Part shown: positions 46,199 to 54,038 of the stretch, piece by piece
Numbering within the stretch: the stretch's first letter is position 1
Layout of the letters: every line of letters starts with the position of its first letter
Assembly (NCBI RefSeq): GCF_005116505.1
Contig: NZ_SWBR01000003.1
Span: 544,104 to 608,103 of the forward strand
Length of the DNA stretch: 64,000 nucleotides
Source of the DNA: Pedobacter polaris
Lineage (GTDB): Bacteria > Bacteroidota > Bacteroidia > Sphingobacteriales > Sphingobacteriaceae
Direction of reading: 5' to 3'
Notes under the pieces: generated by a model
What the model saw: only the letters and a program-made list of their open reading frames with translations
What the model was told of the DNA's origin: nothing
Databases searched by the model: none
Translations under genes and position numbers: made by a program

Positions 46199-46328
46199 AG
46201 ATTGATTTTTATTAAAGGATAACAATAGTTTTAAGGTGAATGTTTTTATTAGATTAGAATTTCGCTTAGCAATCTTTGAGCTTGCCTAAGACCTTAAATT
46301 AAGCTTTAGAAATAGTGCTTTAAGCAAA

Positions 46329-47000
46329 TTATTTTCCAGTTTCGAGGTGCGGTGCATCTACAGGTTTTGATTCAGGAGAGCCTTTTTGACGGAGAAAAAT
46401 AGTAAAGAATACAATACTAGCAACTGATAGAAATTCACTTTGCCAGTTCTGAAAGGTTTCAAACCAAAAATTGGGATTGCCTATGTAAGCCAACATGGTT
46501 TCTTTTGGTAATGACTTTAATGCTTGTTCTACATTATAATCTTGCCAACTGCCATAAAAATGCAAATACCAACTAATTAAAAATAAGGTGATAAAACAAA
46601 TAGATAAAGAATTTTTATAAATTTTTAATATCCATCCACCTTGTTTAACTGCCCATGGCGCATCTTTACTTTTAACAGGTTCTCTATCTACATCCTCTTT
46701 TTCGTCCAGTGATTTTGATTCAGCAGAGCCGATTTGCCTTAACTTAATTGTAAGCACAACATACATTGCCATTTGTAAAAATTCACTTTCAAAATTCTCA
46801 AAAGTTGCAGAAATGAAATGGCCAGAGCATAAATAGGTGCTAAAGTTTAATGCGCTATGTCCAGCTTCTTCTAATTCTTGATTATGAACATTAAAGCCTG
46901 TTAAGGCTTGAGCGATGAGGGTGATGAAAAAGAGCGAAAAGAAAAATATAGTTAAACTATTTCTATATACAAATGAAAAAGTTTTACCTGTTTTTGCCAT
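46329..47000 (-). CDS. Four-helix membrane protein with internal duplication (DUF6766-like)
   Basis: The 223 residues are two similar halves. Each has YRNSLT or YKNSLS, a membrane helix, an acidic loop, E/Q-SEF-L, a second helix and LRQ-GS-ESK. The repeat of FESEFLQMA...RQIGSAESK and WQSEFLSVA...RQKGSPESK is clear. This pattern fits the DUF6766-like proteins seen in stress gene clusters. Function is unknown. It is predicted to lie in the inner membrane. Confidence 0.75.
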   Translation of the reverse strand: MAKTGKTFSFVYRNSLTIFFFSLFFITLIAQALTGFNVHNQELEEAGHSALNFSTYLCSGHFISATFENFESEFLQMAMYVVLTIKLRQIGSAESKSLDEKEDVDREPVKSKDAPWAVKQGGWILKIYKNSLSICFITLFLISWYLHFYGSWQDYNVEQALKSLPKETMLAYIGNPNFWFETFQNWQSEFLSVASIVFFTIFLRQKGSPESKPVDAPHLETGK

Positions 47001-47023
47001 AATTTAGAGAGTTAAGTTTAAAT

Positions 47024-47058
47024 AAAAAGGATGCCTAATTTTTAGACATCCTTTTTTT
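47024..47058 (-). terminator. Terminator of the YciE/F-like gene
   Basis: On the minus strand AAAAAGGATG and CATCCTTTTT form a stem with a short A/T loop and a T-run. It lies directly after the stop of the gene at 47060. Confidence 0.8.
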
Positions 47059-47059
47059 A

Positions 47060-47605
47060 TTATTCTTGAGCAGCAGATTCGTTTACAAAACTTTCTGCTA
47101 TTTCTGTTAAAGCTACATCGGTATTTTTTTCATTATCCAATGTTTGTTGCAATAAATTCTGAACATCTGTATGTCCCATGTTTTCTGCAAAAGTGCGCAG
47201 TGTACCATAAGTTGCAATTTCATAATGTTCTACTTTTTGTGCAGCTATAATTAAACCTGCATCTCTAATCATTGTTCCTTTATCAGTATCTTCTATTATG
47301 CCATTAGCTTCTTCTAATAAGCCTGCCATTGCATCGCATTTTTTGGCTACAGCTTTTTCTCCTAGCAATTCAAAAACTTGCTCAAGGGTATCAATGTGAG
47401 TTTGTGTTTCTTGGGTATGTTTTTCAAATGCTGCTGCTAGCTCAGGGCTGGTTGCAGCTTTTTGCATTTTTGGTAAAGCTTTAACCAAATGCTTTTCTGC
47501 CCAATAGATGTCTTTTAATTCATCTACAAAGAATTCGTGAAATTCCGAATCTTCCATCTTACCTGTCTTGCCGGTTGGTTTTTGAGTTTTTGTTGTCGTT
47601 TTCAT
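47060..47605 (-). CDS. Ferritin-like YciE/YciF (DUF892) stress protein
   Basis: The 181-residue helical protein contains the DUF892 signature FVDELKDIYWAEKHLVKALPKMQKAA and further ferritin-like residues ETQTHIDTLEQVF and KVEHYEIATYGTLRTFAE. An N-terminal Lys/Thr-rich tail of about 15 residues precedes it. In other bacteria, family members rise in stationary phase and osmotic or oxidative stress. A dinuclear metal site is expected from the conserved Glu/His. It has its own terminator and probably its own promoter. Confidence 0.9.
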   Translation of the reverse strand: MKTTTKTQKPTGKTGKMEDSEFHEFFVDELKDIYWAEKHLVKALPKMQKAATSPELAAAFEKHTQETQTHIDTLEQVFELLGEKAVAKKCDAMAGLLEEANGIIEDTDKGTMIRDAGLIIAAQKVEHYEIATYGTLRTFAENMGHTDVQNLLQQTLDNEKNTDVALTEIAESFVNESAAQE

Positions 47606-47738
47606 GGTATTAGGGTTTTAATATTTTTTACTTATTGTAATGCTTGAACAGTTTATTTTTTAAAAGGTTTAAGATTTTTAAAATCAATTTGTTCAACAAT
47701 TTTTTGTCTACGTTGTTATAGTCAAAAACACGACGATA

Positions 47739-48338
47739 ATGGAAAATGCACTAATTCCCACTCAGAAAACAGGGAGCAAGTTAGACTTGTTTTCGAGTAC
47801 AGTATGTGATTCTATCGAAGAAGCATTGCTGTTTTTTCAAGTTGCGAAAAATAGATTAATAGATGTAAACCAGTGGGATGAGATTTGTAATACACCTTCA
47901 TCTGTGTTTAGGTTAATTAATGCAAAAGGACAAGAAATTGTAGGCCTGGTACAAGAAGATGATTATATCCGCATTAATATTCCTGGTCCTGGTACAAAAA
48001 TAGGTGAGGGGTATGATTGGGTTAAAGTGGAAAGCATTACCGAAAAAGAATTTAGCGATGAAGAAATTTTAAGTATAACTGTTAGACCCTCGCATCATCC
48101 ATTACGAGCATTTAGTGAAACTGCTCACTTTTTTTGGAGTGAGGCAACATCAACTTTTCAGGTTAAACGAAAAGGAAATACTGTGTATGCAGAAGTGCAT
48201 GGTAGAAATGAAGCACCCAATAACAAAACATCTTTTTTTGTAGATAATTTAAGAAATACATTAGTTGGTTGGGGCGCAAAAATGGGATTTTCTTATCCCC
48301 AGTGGAAAGGTTTAACAGAGGGGCTGGTTAAACGCTAG
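47739..48338 (+). CDS. Conserved protein of unknown function
   Basis: The 199-residue soluble protein has no signal peptide. Conserved-looking parts are DYIRINIPGPGTKIGEGYDWVKVE and SITVRPSHHPL, and EVHGRNEAPN. I know of similar proteins in Sphingobacteriaceae stress clusters but no function. It overlaps the convergent glycosylase gene by 11 nt at the 3' ends. Confidence 0.75.
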   Translation: MENALIPTQKTGSKLDLFSSTVCDSIEEALLFFQVAKNRLIDVNQWDEICNTPSSVFRLINAKGQEIVGLVQEDDYIRINIPGPGTKIGEGYDWVKVESITEKEFSDEEILSITVRPSHHPLRAFSETAHFFWSEATSTFQVKRKGNTVYAEVHGRNEAPNNKTSFFVDNLRNTLVGWGAKMGFSYPQWKGLTEGLVKR

Positions 48339-49077
48339 TCTTTACCTTATATCTTTTTTGACATATAGGGCAGAAAAAGGTAATCCTCTTATTTTTGCCC
48401 AACTCTTCTTTGTGAACCTCATGCTTTTTTGGGCAAAGTTTCTTGCCATAAATAAGCCAATGTTTCTTTAAAACATATGCTCTTTTCCATTCCAAAAAAT
48501 CAAAGGCATAAGCTCTTGCATTTACAACTAAAGCTTTCAGTTTTGCTGCAGGAAGTGAGCTAATTTTATTTAAAGGATGAAGTTCAGTTCGATATAAAAC
48601 TTCATTTTTAATGATATTGCCAGACCCAGCAAATAGTTGTTGGTTTAAAAGCACATCACAAACTAAACTTTCTGGCTCTGCTTTTAGTTTTTTTATGGTC
48701 GCTTTTGTATCCCAATCATCAGACATGATATCTACTTGCCAATCATACACTTTATTCAAATCACCTTCTATAAATTCTAGTGAGCAAGTATAAAAATTGA
48801 GTTCGGCATTTTTAAATTCAAAACCAATGCGAGGCTCAACATCTTTTCTATCATTAATTCGGTAAGAACCAAACATCATGAGGTGAATACGCAAGGCAAA
48901 TCCATCAAAACAAATTAGAAAATGCTTACCCCAAGTTTTAAACCCTACCACCTTTTGGTAAAGCATTCTTTCCTTAGCTATTTTTGTATTTCCAGTAACC
49001 TTTAATATCTCTTTCCCTTCTAGTTTCAATTCTTCAACAAGTTCTCTTAGAATTACTAGCGATGGTCCTTCTGGCAT
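48328..49077 (-). CDS. Fpg/Nei-family DNA glycosylase (endonuclease VIII-like)
   Basis: A base-excision-repair enzyme for oxidised bases. The N terminus MPEGPSLVILRELV provides the catalytic Pro2 and Glu3 after Met removal. The helix-two-turn-helix region includes LFAGSGNIIKNEVLYRTELHP. The C-terminal zinc-finger-like part has CPKKHEVHKEE and FFCPICQK. The 249-residue length is typical. It lies 1 nt after the KTSC gene and among other repair or stress genes. Confidence 0.92.
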   Translation of the reverse strand: MPEGPSLVILRELVEELKLEGKEILKVTGNTKIAKERMLYQKVVGFKTWGKHFLICFDGFALRIHLMMFGSYRINDRKDVEPRIGFEFKNAELNFYTCSLEFIEGDLNKVYDWQVDIMSDDWDTKATIKKLKAEPESLVCDVLLNQQLFAGSGNIIKNEVLYRTELHPLNKISSLPAAKLKALVVNARAYAFDFLEWKRAYVLKKHWLIYGKKLCPKKHEVHKEELGKNKRITFFCPICQKRYKVKTSV

Positions 49078-49078
49078 A

Positions 49079-49279
49079 TTAATCCTCCAGTTTTTTAAAC
49101 TTGAATTTATCTTTAATGTAATAGTTAAAATACCGACCCTTAGAGCCAGACGCTTTTAACATTTCGTAAATTTTATTCGGTACATTTTTATAGGCATAGA
49201 CCATTCCAGTTACAAAGATGATTTTCAATGTATTAGATTTTTCATCGTAACTAAAATGACTAATTACCGAAGAAGGCAT
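49079..49279 (-). CDS. KTSC domain protein
   Basis: The 66-residue protein is a single KTSC domain. It begins SSVISHFSYDEKSNTLKIIF and has VYAYKNVPNKIYEMLKASGSKGRYFN. Members are often fused to or next to RNA- or DNA-associated proteins; their role is not known. One base separates it from the Nei-like gene, so the two are probably translated together. Confidence 0.88.
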   Translation of the reverse strand: MPSSVISHFSYDEKSNTLKIIFVTGMVYAYKNVPNKIYEMLKASGSKGRYFNYYIKDKFKFKKLED

Positions 49280-49304
49280 AATTATTTACTGATATCTATT
49301 TGTT

Positions 49305-49433
49305 CTAAATTTTTGCGAGGCGAAAATAGACTCCATTTGCTTCCTCAGTATTTACATTTTCAACTGTTTTTTGCCAAAGACTTTTAGTATCACTATCCCT
49401 CGCTATTTCGTGTTTTAAAGGTTGCTCTGCCAT
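49305..49433 (-). CDS. Very small protein upstream of KTSC
   Basis: An ATG at 49433 opens a 42-codon frame beginning MAEQPLKHEIARDSDTKSLW and ending NGVYFRLAKI. It is hydrophilic and has no signal peptide. It is in the same direction as the KTSC and Nei-like genes, 25 nt upstream of KTSC. Coding-like composition and position make it a plausible real gene. Function is unknown. Confidence 0.55.
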   Translation of the reverse strand: MAEQPLKHEIARDSDTKSLWQKTVENVNTEEANGVYFRLAKI

Positions 49434-49563
49434 TGTGCTGATCATTAGTATTTGCTAGAAAACATTATCTTATTAAAATGGTTTTAGTTTTTGTTCCAAC
49501 CTACGCTGATATTTTTATATTTGTAAAACATAACACTTAACTAATAGTTAAAAACAATAAACA

Positions 49564-49923
49564 TTGAGTAAAAATATTTACGTTGTAGAAGATAACGATG
49601 ATATTAGAGAGCTTGTTCAGTATTTACTGGAAAGCGAAGGATATGCTGTTACAGGTTTTGCCAATGTAACAGACTTTAATACTCAGTTTGCCGTAGCTAA
49701 ACCAGACATGCTAGTTTTAGACGTAATGCTTCCAGACGGAAATGGAATGGATGTTGGCAATAAAGTGAAGGGAAATGAAGCCACCAAGGATATTCCCATT
49801 TTGTTAATGTCTGCAAACACCAATGTAAATTACATTAGTAAAGAAAGCTTAGCAGATGATTTCATTGCTAAGCCCTTTGATATTGATGATTTAGTAGCTA
49901 GAATAGCTAAGTTGCTTAATTAA
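49564..49923 (+). CDS. Stand-alone response-regulator receiver protein
   Basis: The 119 residues are one receiver domain: VVEDNDDI acidic pocket, LVLDVMLPDG phospho-acceptor, LLMSANT and FIAKPFD with the conserved Lys. The start is TTG at 49564, because the domain begins there and no ATG precedes it. It has no output domain, so it must act through protein contacts, like CheY-type regulators. It stands alone without a kinase nearby. Confidence 0.9.
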   Translation: MSKNIYVVEDNDDIRELVQYLLESEGYAVTGFANVTDFNTQFAVAKPDMLVLDVMLPDGNGMDVGNKVKGNEATKDIPILLMSANTNVNYISKESLADDFIAKPFDIDDLVARIAKLLN

Positions 49924-49946
49924 ATTCTGCAGGCTATTTAAATAGT

Positions 49947-50120
49947 TTAAATCTTTCCTTTTTTAGCACCTTCTTTGGTTTCACTCGGATCTACACCTGC
50001 CTGTCCGTATCTTGGTGATGCTCCTTCTCCATTCTGATCAAATGATGCTTTGCCTTTGGCATCTCCAGCAGTTTTACTTTTGTCGACGGTTTTTTCGGTT
50101 GTTTTTTTATTCTTTTCCAT
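49947..50120 (-). CDS. Small hydrophilic stress-type protein
   Basis: An ATG at 50120 opens 57 codons beginning MEKNKKTTEKTVDKSK, with a later GEGASPRYGQAGVDPSE, and ending KKGKI. It is rich in Lys, Gly, Ser and Glu and probably disordered, like small proteins found near stress or desiccation genes. It is in the same direction as the SDR gene behind it (the SDR ends at 50184). Confidence 0.65.
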   Translation of the reverse strand: MEKNKKTTEKTVDKSKTAGDAKGKASFDQNGEGASPRYGQAGVDPSETKEGAKKGKI

Positions 50121-50183
50121 AATATTTTTTATTAATTTTTTACCAGCTAAGAAATCTTAGGTGGGTTGTAGTTTATTGCTGCT

Positions 50184-51086
50184 TTAAATTGTTATTCTTC
50201 CTCCTGTTACAGGTATGGTTGCTCCAGAAATATAACTTGCCTCATCACAAGCTAAAAAAACATAAGCTGGTGCAACTTCTACAGGTTGTCCTGGTCTACC
50301 CATTGGAGTGTCTTGCCCAAACTTTTCTGGATTAGGCATGGTAGATGGGATCAATGGAGTCCAAATAGGCCCCGGAGCTACAGCATTAACCCTAATTCCC
50401 TTACCTTCCATCAACAAAATCTGACTTAAATTTGCTGTAAAGTTTTGTATTGCACCTTTTGTAGCCGCATAAGGCAATAATACTTCCGAAGGATTATAAG
50501 CATTTACAGAGGTAGTATTGATAATGCTACTCCCTTTTTCCATATAGGGCTGTGCAGCCTTACTTAAATAAAACATCGGATGTATATTCGTATCAAATGT
50601 CTTAATCCATTCTTCGGTAGGGATTTCCATAATCGTTTCCCTGCTCATTTGAAAAGCCGCATTGTTAACTAAAATATCTATTCGGCCGAATGCTGCAACC
50701 GCCTTTTCTATAATTTTTATGCAATGGCTTTCTTTTCTAATGTCGCCTTTTACCAAAACAGCTTTTTGCCCTGCTTCTTCAACCCATTTTGCACTATCTT
50801 TAGCATCTACAGTCTCTTCATCACCTAAATAACTAATCAATACATCAGCACCTTCTCTCGCAAATGCAATTGCTATTGCTTTTCCAATCCCAGAATCTCC
50901 ACCAGTAATGATCGCTTTTTTGCCTTTTAATCTGCCGCTTCCTTTATAAGAAGTTTCACCATGATCTGCCAGTGGTTTTAATGCTGCTTCAGTACCTGGT
51001 GGATCTTGTTTTTGCTTTGGAAATGGAGGAACCGGATATTTAGTATCAGGAGTTTCTTTATTTTCTTGTTTTTTCTGCGATTTCAT
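50184..51086 (-). CDS. SDR-family oxidoreductase (YhxC/YhdF type)
   Basis: The 300-residue protein has a Lys/Pro-rich N-terminal extension of about 45 residues, then a classical Rossmann fold. The coenzyme-binding ITGGDSGIGKAIA, NNAAFQ, and the catalytic Ser in NTTSVNAY with YAATKGA (YxxxK) are present. The C-terminal ISGATIPVTGGRI is typical. Such long SDRs are seen in general-stress gene groups. The substrate is unknown. Confidence 0.9.
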   Translation of the reverse strand: MKSQKKQENKETPDTKYPVPPFPKQKQDPPGTEAALKPLADHGETSYKGSGRLKGKKAIITGGDSGIGKAIAIAFAREGADVLISYLGDEETVDAKDSAKWVEEAGQKAVLVKGDIRKESHCIKIIEKAVAAFGRIDILVNNAAFQMSRETIMEIPTEEWIKTFDTNIHPMFYLSKAAQPYMEKGSSIINTTSVNAYNPSEVLLPYAATKGAIQNFTANLSQILLMEGKGIRVNAVAPGPIWTPLIPSTMPNPEKFGQDTPMGRPGQPVEVAPAYVFLACDEASYISGATIPVTGGRITI

Positions 51087-51221
51087 AAGGTAGGTTTTAT
51101 AAAAAACAATGTTAAGTGTGTTTCAATACTTAAACGCTTTAAATGCCATGTTGTTTAATTAATTGTAATAAGGCCCTATGCAACATAATTAATTATCACC
51201 TCCTGAAGGCAGATGAATAGC

Positions 51222-51995
51222 TTACGCTCTTTTCTTGCTGCCACCTAAGCTTTTCATCAATTGATCATATAGATTATCACTCGTTGCTTTTTCAGGTTTT
51301 AATTTTTTAACAACTACACGTTTACCTTTGGCTTTGGCCTTAATTATTTTAAGTAATTCATCACTATAAGTATCTTTAAATGATGCGATATCAAAATCAG
51401 AGCTGTATTGTTTAATTAGTGCCAAGCCAACTTCCATTTCTTTTTTTGAAATGGCTTTGTCATCTACTTTTTTAATTTCATCCATTGTCCTAATTTCCTG
51501 TTGAAATCTGATTTTGGTTATTACAATCACACCATTCATTGGATGTATTACACAAAGATTCTCTGTACTACGCAACACAAAACGGCCAACTCCAGCTTTT
51601 TTAGATTTTTCTAAGGCTTTTAATAGTAAAGCATAAGCCTTTGCGCCCTGCTTTTCGGGTTCTGTATAATAAGAAGTCTCGTAATAAATAGGGTTAATCT
51701 CTGCAATGTTTACAAAGTTTTCTAGCTCAATTATTTTATTCTTTTCAGGGGCAGCTTCTTCAAAATCGTGCTCATCTAAAATGACGTATCTATCTTTAAG
51801 AAAGTATCCCTTAACTATTTTTTCATACGGAACTTCCTTTCGGGTATCTTCATTAATCCGTTGAAATTTAATTTTAGAATGATCCCGTTCATCTAACATA
51901 TCTAAATCTAGATTGCTGTTCTGAACGCCAGAATATAACTTAACAGGTATATTAACTAAGCCAAAGCCAATAGAACCTTTCCAAATTGATCTCAT
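51222..51995 (-). CDS. ku: Ku homologue for non-homologous end joining
   Basis: The 257 residues match prokaryotic Ku, a ring-shaped dimer that binds DNA ends and recruits LigD. It begins MRSIWKGSIGFGLVNIPVKLY and includes the beta-barrel core (KGYFLKDRYVILDEHDFEEA and YYTEPEKQGAKAYALLLKAL). A basic C-terminal tail (KAKGKRVVVKKLKPEK) is typical. No ligD lies in the window, so its partner must be elsewhere. It stands by itself after the SDR gene. Confidence 0.95.
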   Translation of the reverse strand: MRSIWKGSIGFGLVNIPVKLYSGVQNSNLDLDMLDERDHSKIKFQRINEDTRKEVPYEKIVKGYFLKDRYVILDEHDFEEAAPEKNKIIELENFVNIAEINPIYYETSYYTEPEKQGAKAYALLLKALEKSKKAGVGRFVLRSTENLCVIHPMNGVIVITKIRFQQEIRTMDEIKKVDDKAISKKEMEVGLALIKQYSSDFDIASFKDTYSDELLKIIKAKAKGKRVVVKKLKPEKATSDNLYDQLMKSLGGSKKRA

Positions 51996-52297
51996 AATTA
52001 ACGATTTTAGCTATAAAACAAGGTTATAGACTGATTGTTTTACGATTTGTCATCCTGGACCTTTCGAAGGATTAAAGCGTTTCGACAGGCTCAACATGAC
52101 ATAGTCCCAAAGTTTATTTTAGTAATTGAAGTTGTCATCCTGAGCCTGTCGAAGGATAAGACGTTTCGACAGGCTCAACGTGACATGGACTTTGGGTTTG
52201 TTTAGTGATTAAAGTTGTCATCCTTTACAATCTGTCATCCTGAACTCCTCGAAGGATAAAACTTAAACAATTTGTAATTTTAATCAGTTTATTAAGC
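51996..52297. repeat. GTCATCCTGAG-type palindromes upstream of the Vsr-like gene
   Basis: Two complete copies and part of a third are visible. Left arms start near 52049, 52134 and 52232, and right arms TTTCGACAGGCTCAACnTGACAT end near 52101 and 52186. They belong to the same family as the 42.8-43.3 kb cluster. There is no gene here; the gap also holds the promoters of ku and the vsr-like gene. Confidence 0.85.
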
Positions 52298-52795
52298 ATG
52301 GCTGTCAAATCCTATCCCTTAGAAAAAGATAAAATTCAAGTCCCCAGATTTGAAGAAAGTGCTGGTTTTTACACTACAAAACAGCGTAGTAAAACCATGT
52401 CAAAAATTAGAGGGAAGAATAGCGTTCCAGAGCTTTTATTGCGTAAGGCCTTATGGGCAAAAAACATGCGGTTCCGTATCCATAACAAAAACCTACCGGG
52501 AAAGCCAGACATTATCATCGAAAAATATAAATTGGCAGTTTTTGTAGATGGCGATTTCTGGCATGGTTACGAATGGCATATCCGGAAACCAAAAAGTAAC
52601 CAGAGTTTCTGGATCCCAAAAATTGAGCGTAACATGCAACGTGATCGATTTGTAAGCGAGCAGCTAACAGAAATGGGGTTTACAGTAATGCGGTTTTGGG
52701 AACATGAGGTTAGAACAAACCTAAATGCTTGTGTAAATCAGGTTATGCTATATATCGAATCTGCTAAAGTTGCAACTGTACCTTTTAAGGAATAA
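52298..52795 (+). CDS. Very-short-patch-repair (Vsr)-like endonuclease, orphan
   Basis: The 165 residues match the Vsr family, which nicks next to T:G mismatches: QRSKTMSKIRGKNSVPELLLRKAL, FRIHNKNLPGKPDIIIEKYKLAVFVDGDFWHG and DRFVSEQLTEMGFTVMRFWEHEV. The catalytic Asp is in the PDIIIEKY segment. The zinc cysteines of E. coli Vsr are replaced (GDFWHG; WEHEV). No cytosine-5 methylase gene is nearby, which is usually the partner. It stands beside the DUF559 nuclease arrays, a related fold. Confidence 0.87.
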   Translation: MAVKSYPLEKDKIQVPRFEESAGFYTTKQRSKTMSKIRGKNSVPELLLRKALWAKNMRFRIHNKNLPGKPDIIIEKYKLAVFVDGDFWHGYEWHIRKPKSNQSFWIPKIERNMQRDRFVSEQLTEMGFTVMRFWEHEVRTNLNACVNQVMLYIESAKVATVPFKE

Positions 52796-52800
52796 AGATA

Positions 52801-53082
52801 TGCACCTTGCATGTCCCCCTCTAGAGGGGGCAGGGGGAGGAATCTGTATCAAATTTTAATTAAAGATTTTAAAGATTCCACCCCCTTTGATTCCCCCGCC
52901 AGCGGGGGACACTAGTTGCCTAACCTACAATCTGTAAATATTGGCTTTACTATGCAATTCGCTATTTACACCCTGCATGTCCCCCTCTGCAGGGGGTAGG
53001 GGGAGGAATAGAATATCTTACAATCAATCAAATACTATATAACTTATTATGCGTACCTGCATATCTCCATCTAGAGGGGAGA
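52801..53082. repeat. Composite palindrome array 1 (before DUF559 copy 1)
   Basis: One full unit runs from about 52801 to 52930, then come a left half only (52971-53008) and a degenerate left half (53053-53082) just before the DUF559 gene. Each full unit is a left arm ending GGGGGAGGAATCT, an A/T-rich spacer of about 30 bases, and a right arm beginning AGATTCCACCCCC. Each arm also carries its own hairpin (CCCCCTCTAGAGGGGG or CCCCCGCCAGCGGGGG). Confidence 0.9.
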
Positions 53083-53127
53083 AATTTTAAATAATAAGCC
53101 TAAAAATAATATGCTATCTTAGAATTA

Positions 53128-53526
53128 ATGGAACCTGCCAAAAAAGATAACACATGGCACTACAACAAAAGCCTAAGAGGATTTGCAAACCTTAACAGGA
53201 AAGATATGACCAAATCAGAAGCCTGTATTTGGAAATATCTATTAAGTAGACGTCAAATGTTAGGATATCAGTTTCGAAGACAAAGGCCAGTTCTTAATTT
53301 TATTGCCGACTTTATGTGCAAGGAATTGATGCTAATTATTGAATGTGATGGTTTAACACATCAATGGGAAGAAAATATTCCAAAAGATATTGCTAGACAA
53401 AAACAATTGGAAAATATTGGCTATAAAGTACTAAGGTTTCGTGATGACGAGGTTTTAAACGACATAGAAAATGTAAACCGTACTATAATTGCGTACATCG
53501 AAGATTTTCAAAAAGAGAATAGATAA
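53128..53526 (+). CDS. DUF559 endonuclease-domain protein, copy 1
   Basis: The 132-residue protein is a DUF559 domain, related in fold to Vsr and other PD-(D/E)XK nucleases. The core reads LNFIADFMCKELMLIIECDG, then LTHQ, with the acidic pair, and VLRFRDDEVL near the end. A TATCTTAG box six bases before the ATG resembles the -7 promoter box and is shared with copy 2. It is embedded in composite palindromes. It differs from the copy at 58619 by about a dozen bases, mostly silent, so both seem to be under selection. Confidence 0.85.
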   Translation: MEPAKKDNTWHYNKSLRGFANLNRKDMTKSEACIWKYLLSRRQMLGYQFRRQRPVLNFIADFMCKELMLIIECDGLTHQWEENIPKDIARQKQLENIGYKVLRFRDDEVLNDIENVNRTIIAYIEDFQKENR

Positions 53527-53548
53527 TACCTATCCATGAAATTGCCTT

Positions 53549-54025
53549 ATGCAACTCGCTATTTGGACCCTGCATGTCCCCCTCTGGAGGGGGCAGGGGA
53601 GGAAACTGTATCAAATTAATTAAAGTTTAAAGATTCCACCCCTTTGATTCCCCCGCCAGCGGGGATACTGGGCGCCTACCTAACAGGCGATTAGTATTCA
53701 TCTTTACTATGCAACTCGCTATCTGCACCCTGCATGTCCCCTTCTAGAGGGGGTAGGGGGAGGAACCTACATCCAATCACAGTTTAATTAAAGTTTTTTA
53801 AAGATTCCACCCCCTTTGATTCCCCCGCCGGCGGGGGACACAGGGCGTCTACCTAACAGGCGATTAGTATTTATCTTTGCTATGCAATTTGCTATTTGCT
53901 CCCTGCATGTCCCCCTCTAGAGGGGGTAGGGGGAGGAACTGCATCAAATTAATTAAAGTTTAAAGATTCCACCCCCTTTGATTCCCCCGCCAGCGGGGGA
54001 TACTGGGTGCCTAACCTACAAGCGA
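53549..54025. repeat. Composite palindrome array 2 (after DUF559 copy 1)
   Basis: Three full units follow one another at about 53549-53692, 53708-53863 and 53881-54025. Each begins with TCGCT-like or TTGCT-like sequence and CCTGCATGTCC, and ends with a GGGCGnCTA...AGGCGA or AAGCGA tail that is roughly inverted. Connecting sequence between units is an A/T-rich TTAGTATT-type stretch. The array ends 14 bases before the ABC permease stop. Confidence 0.92.
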
Positions 54026-54038
54026 TGAATAATAATAA

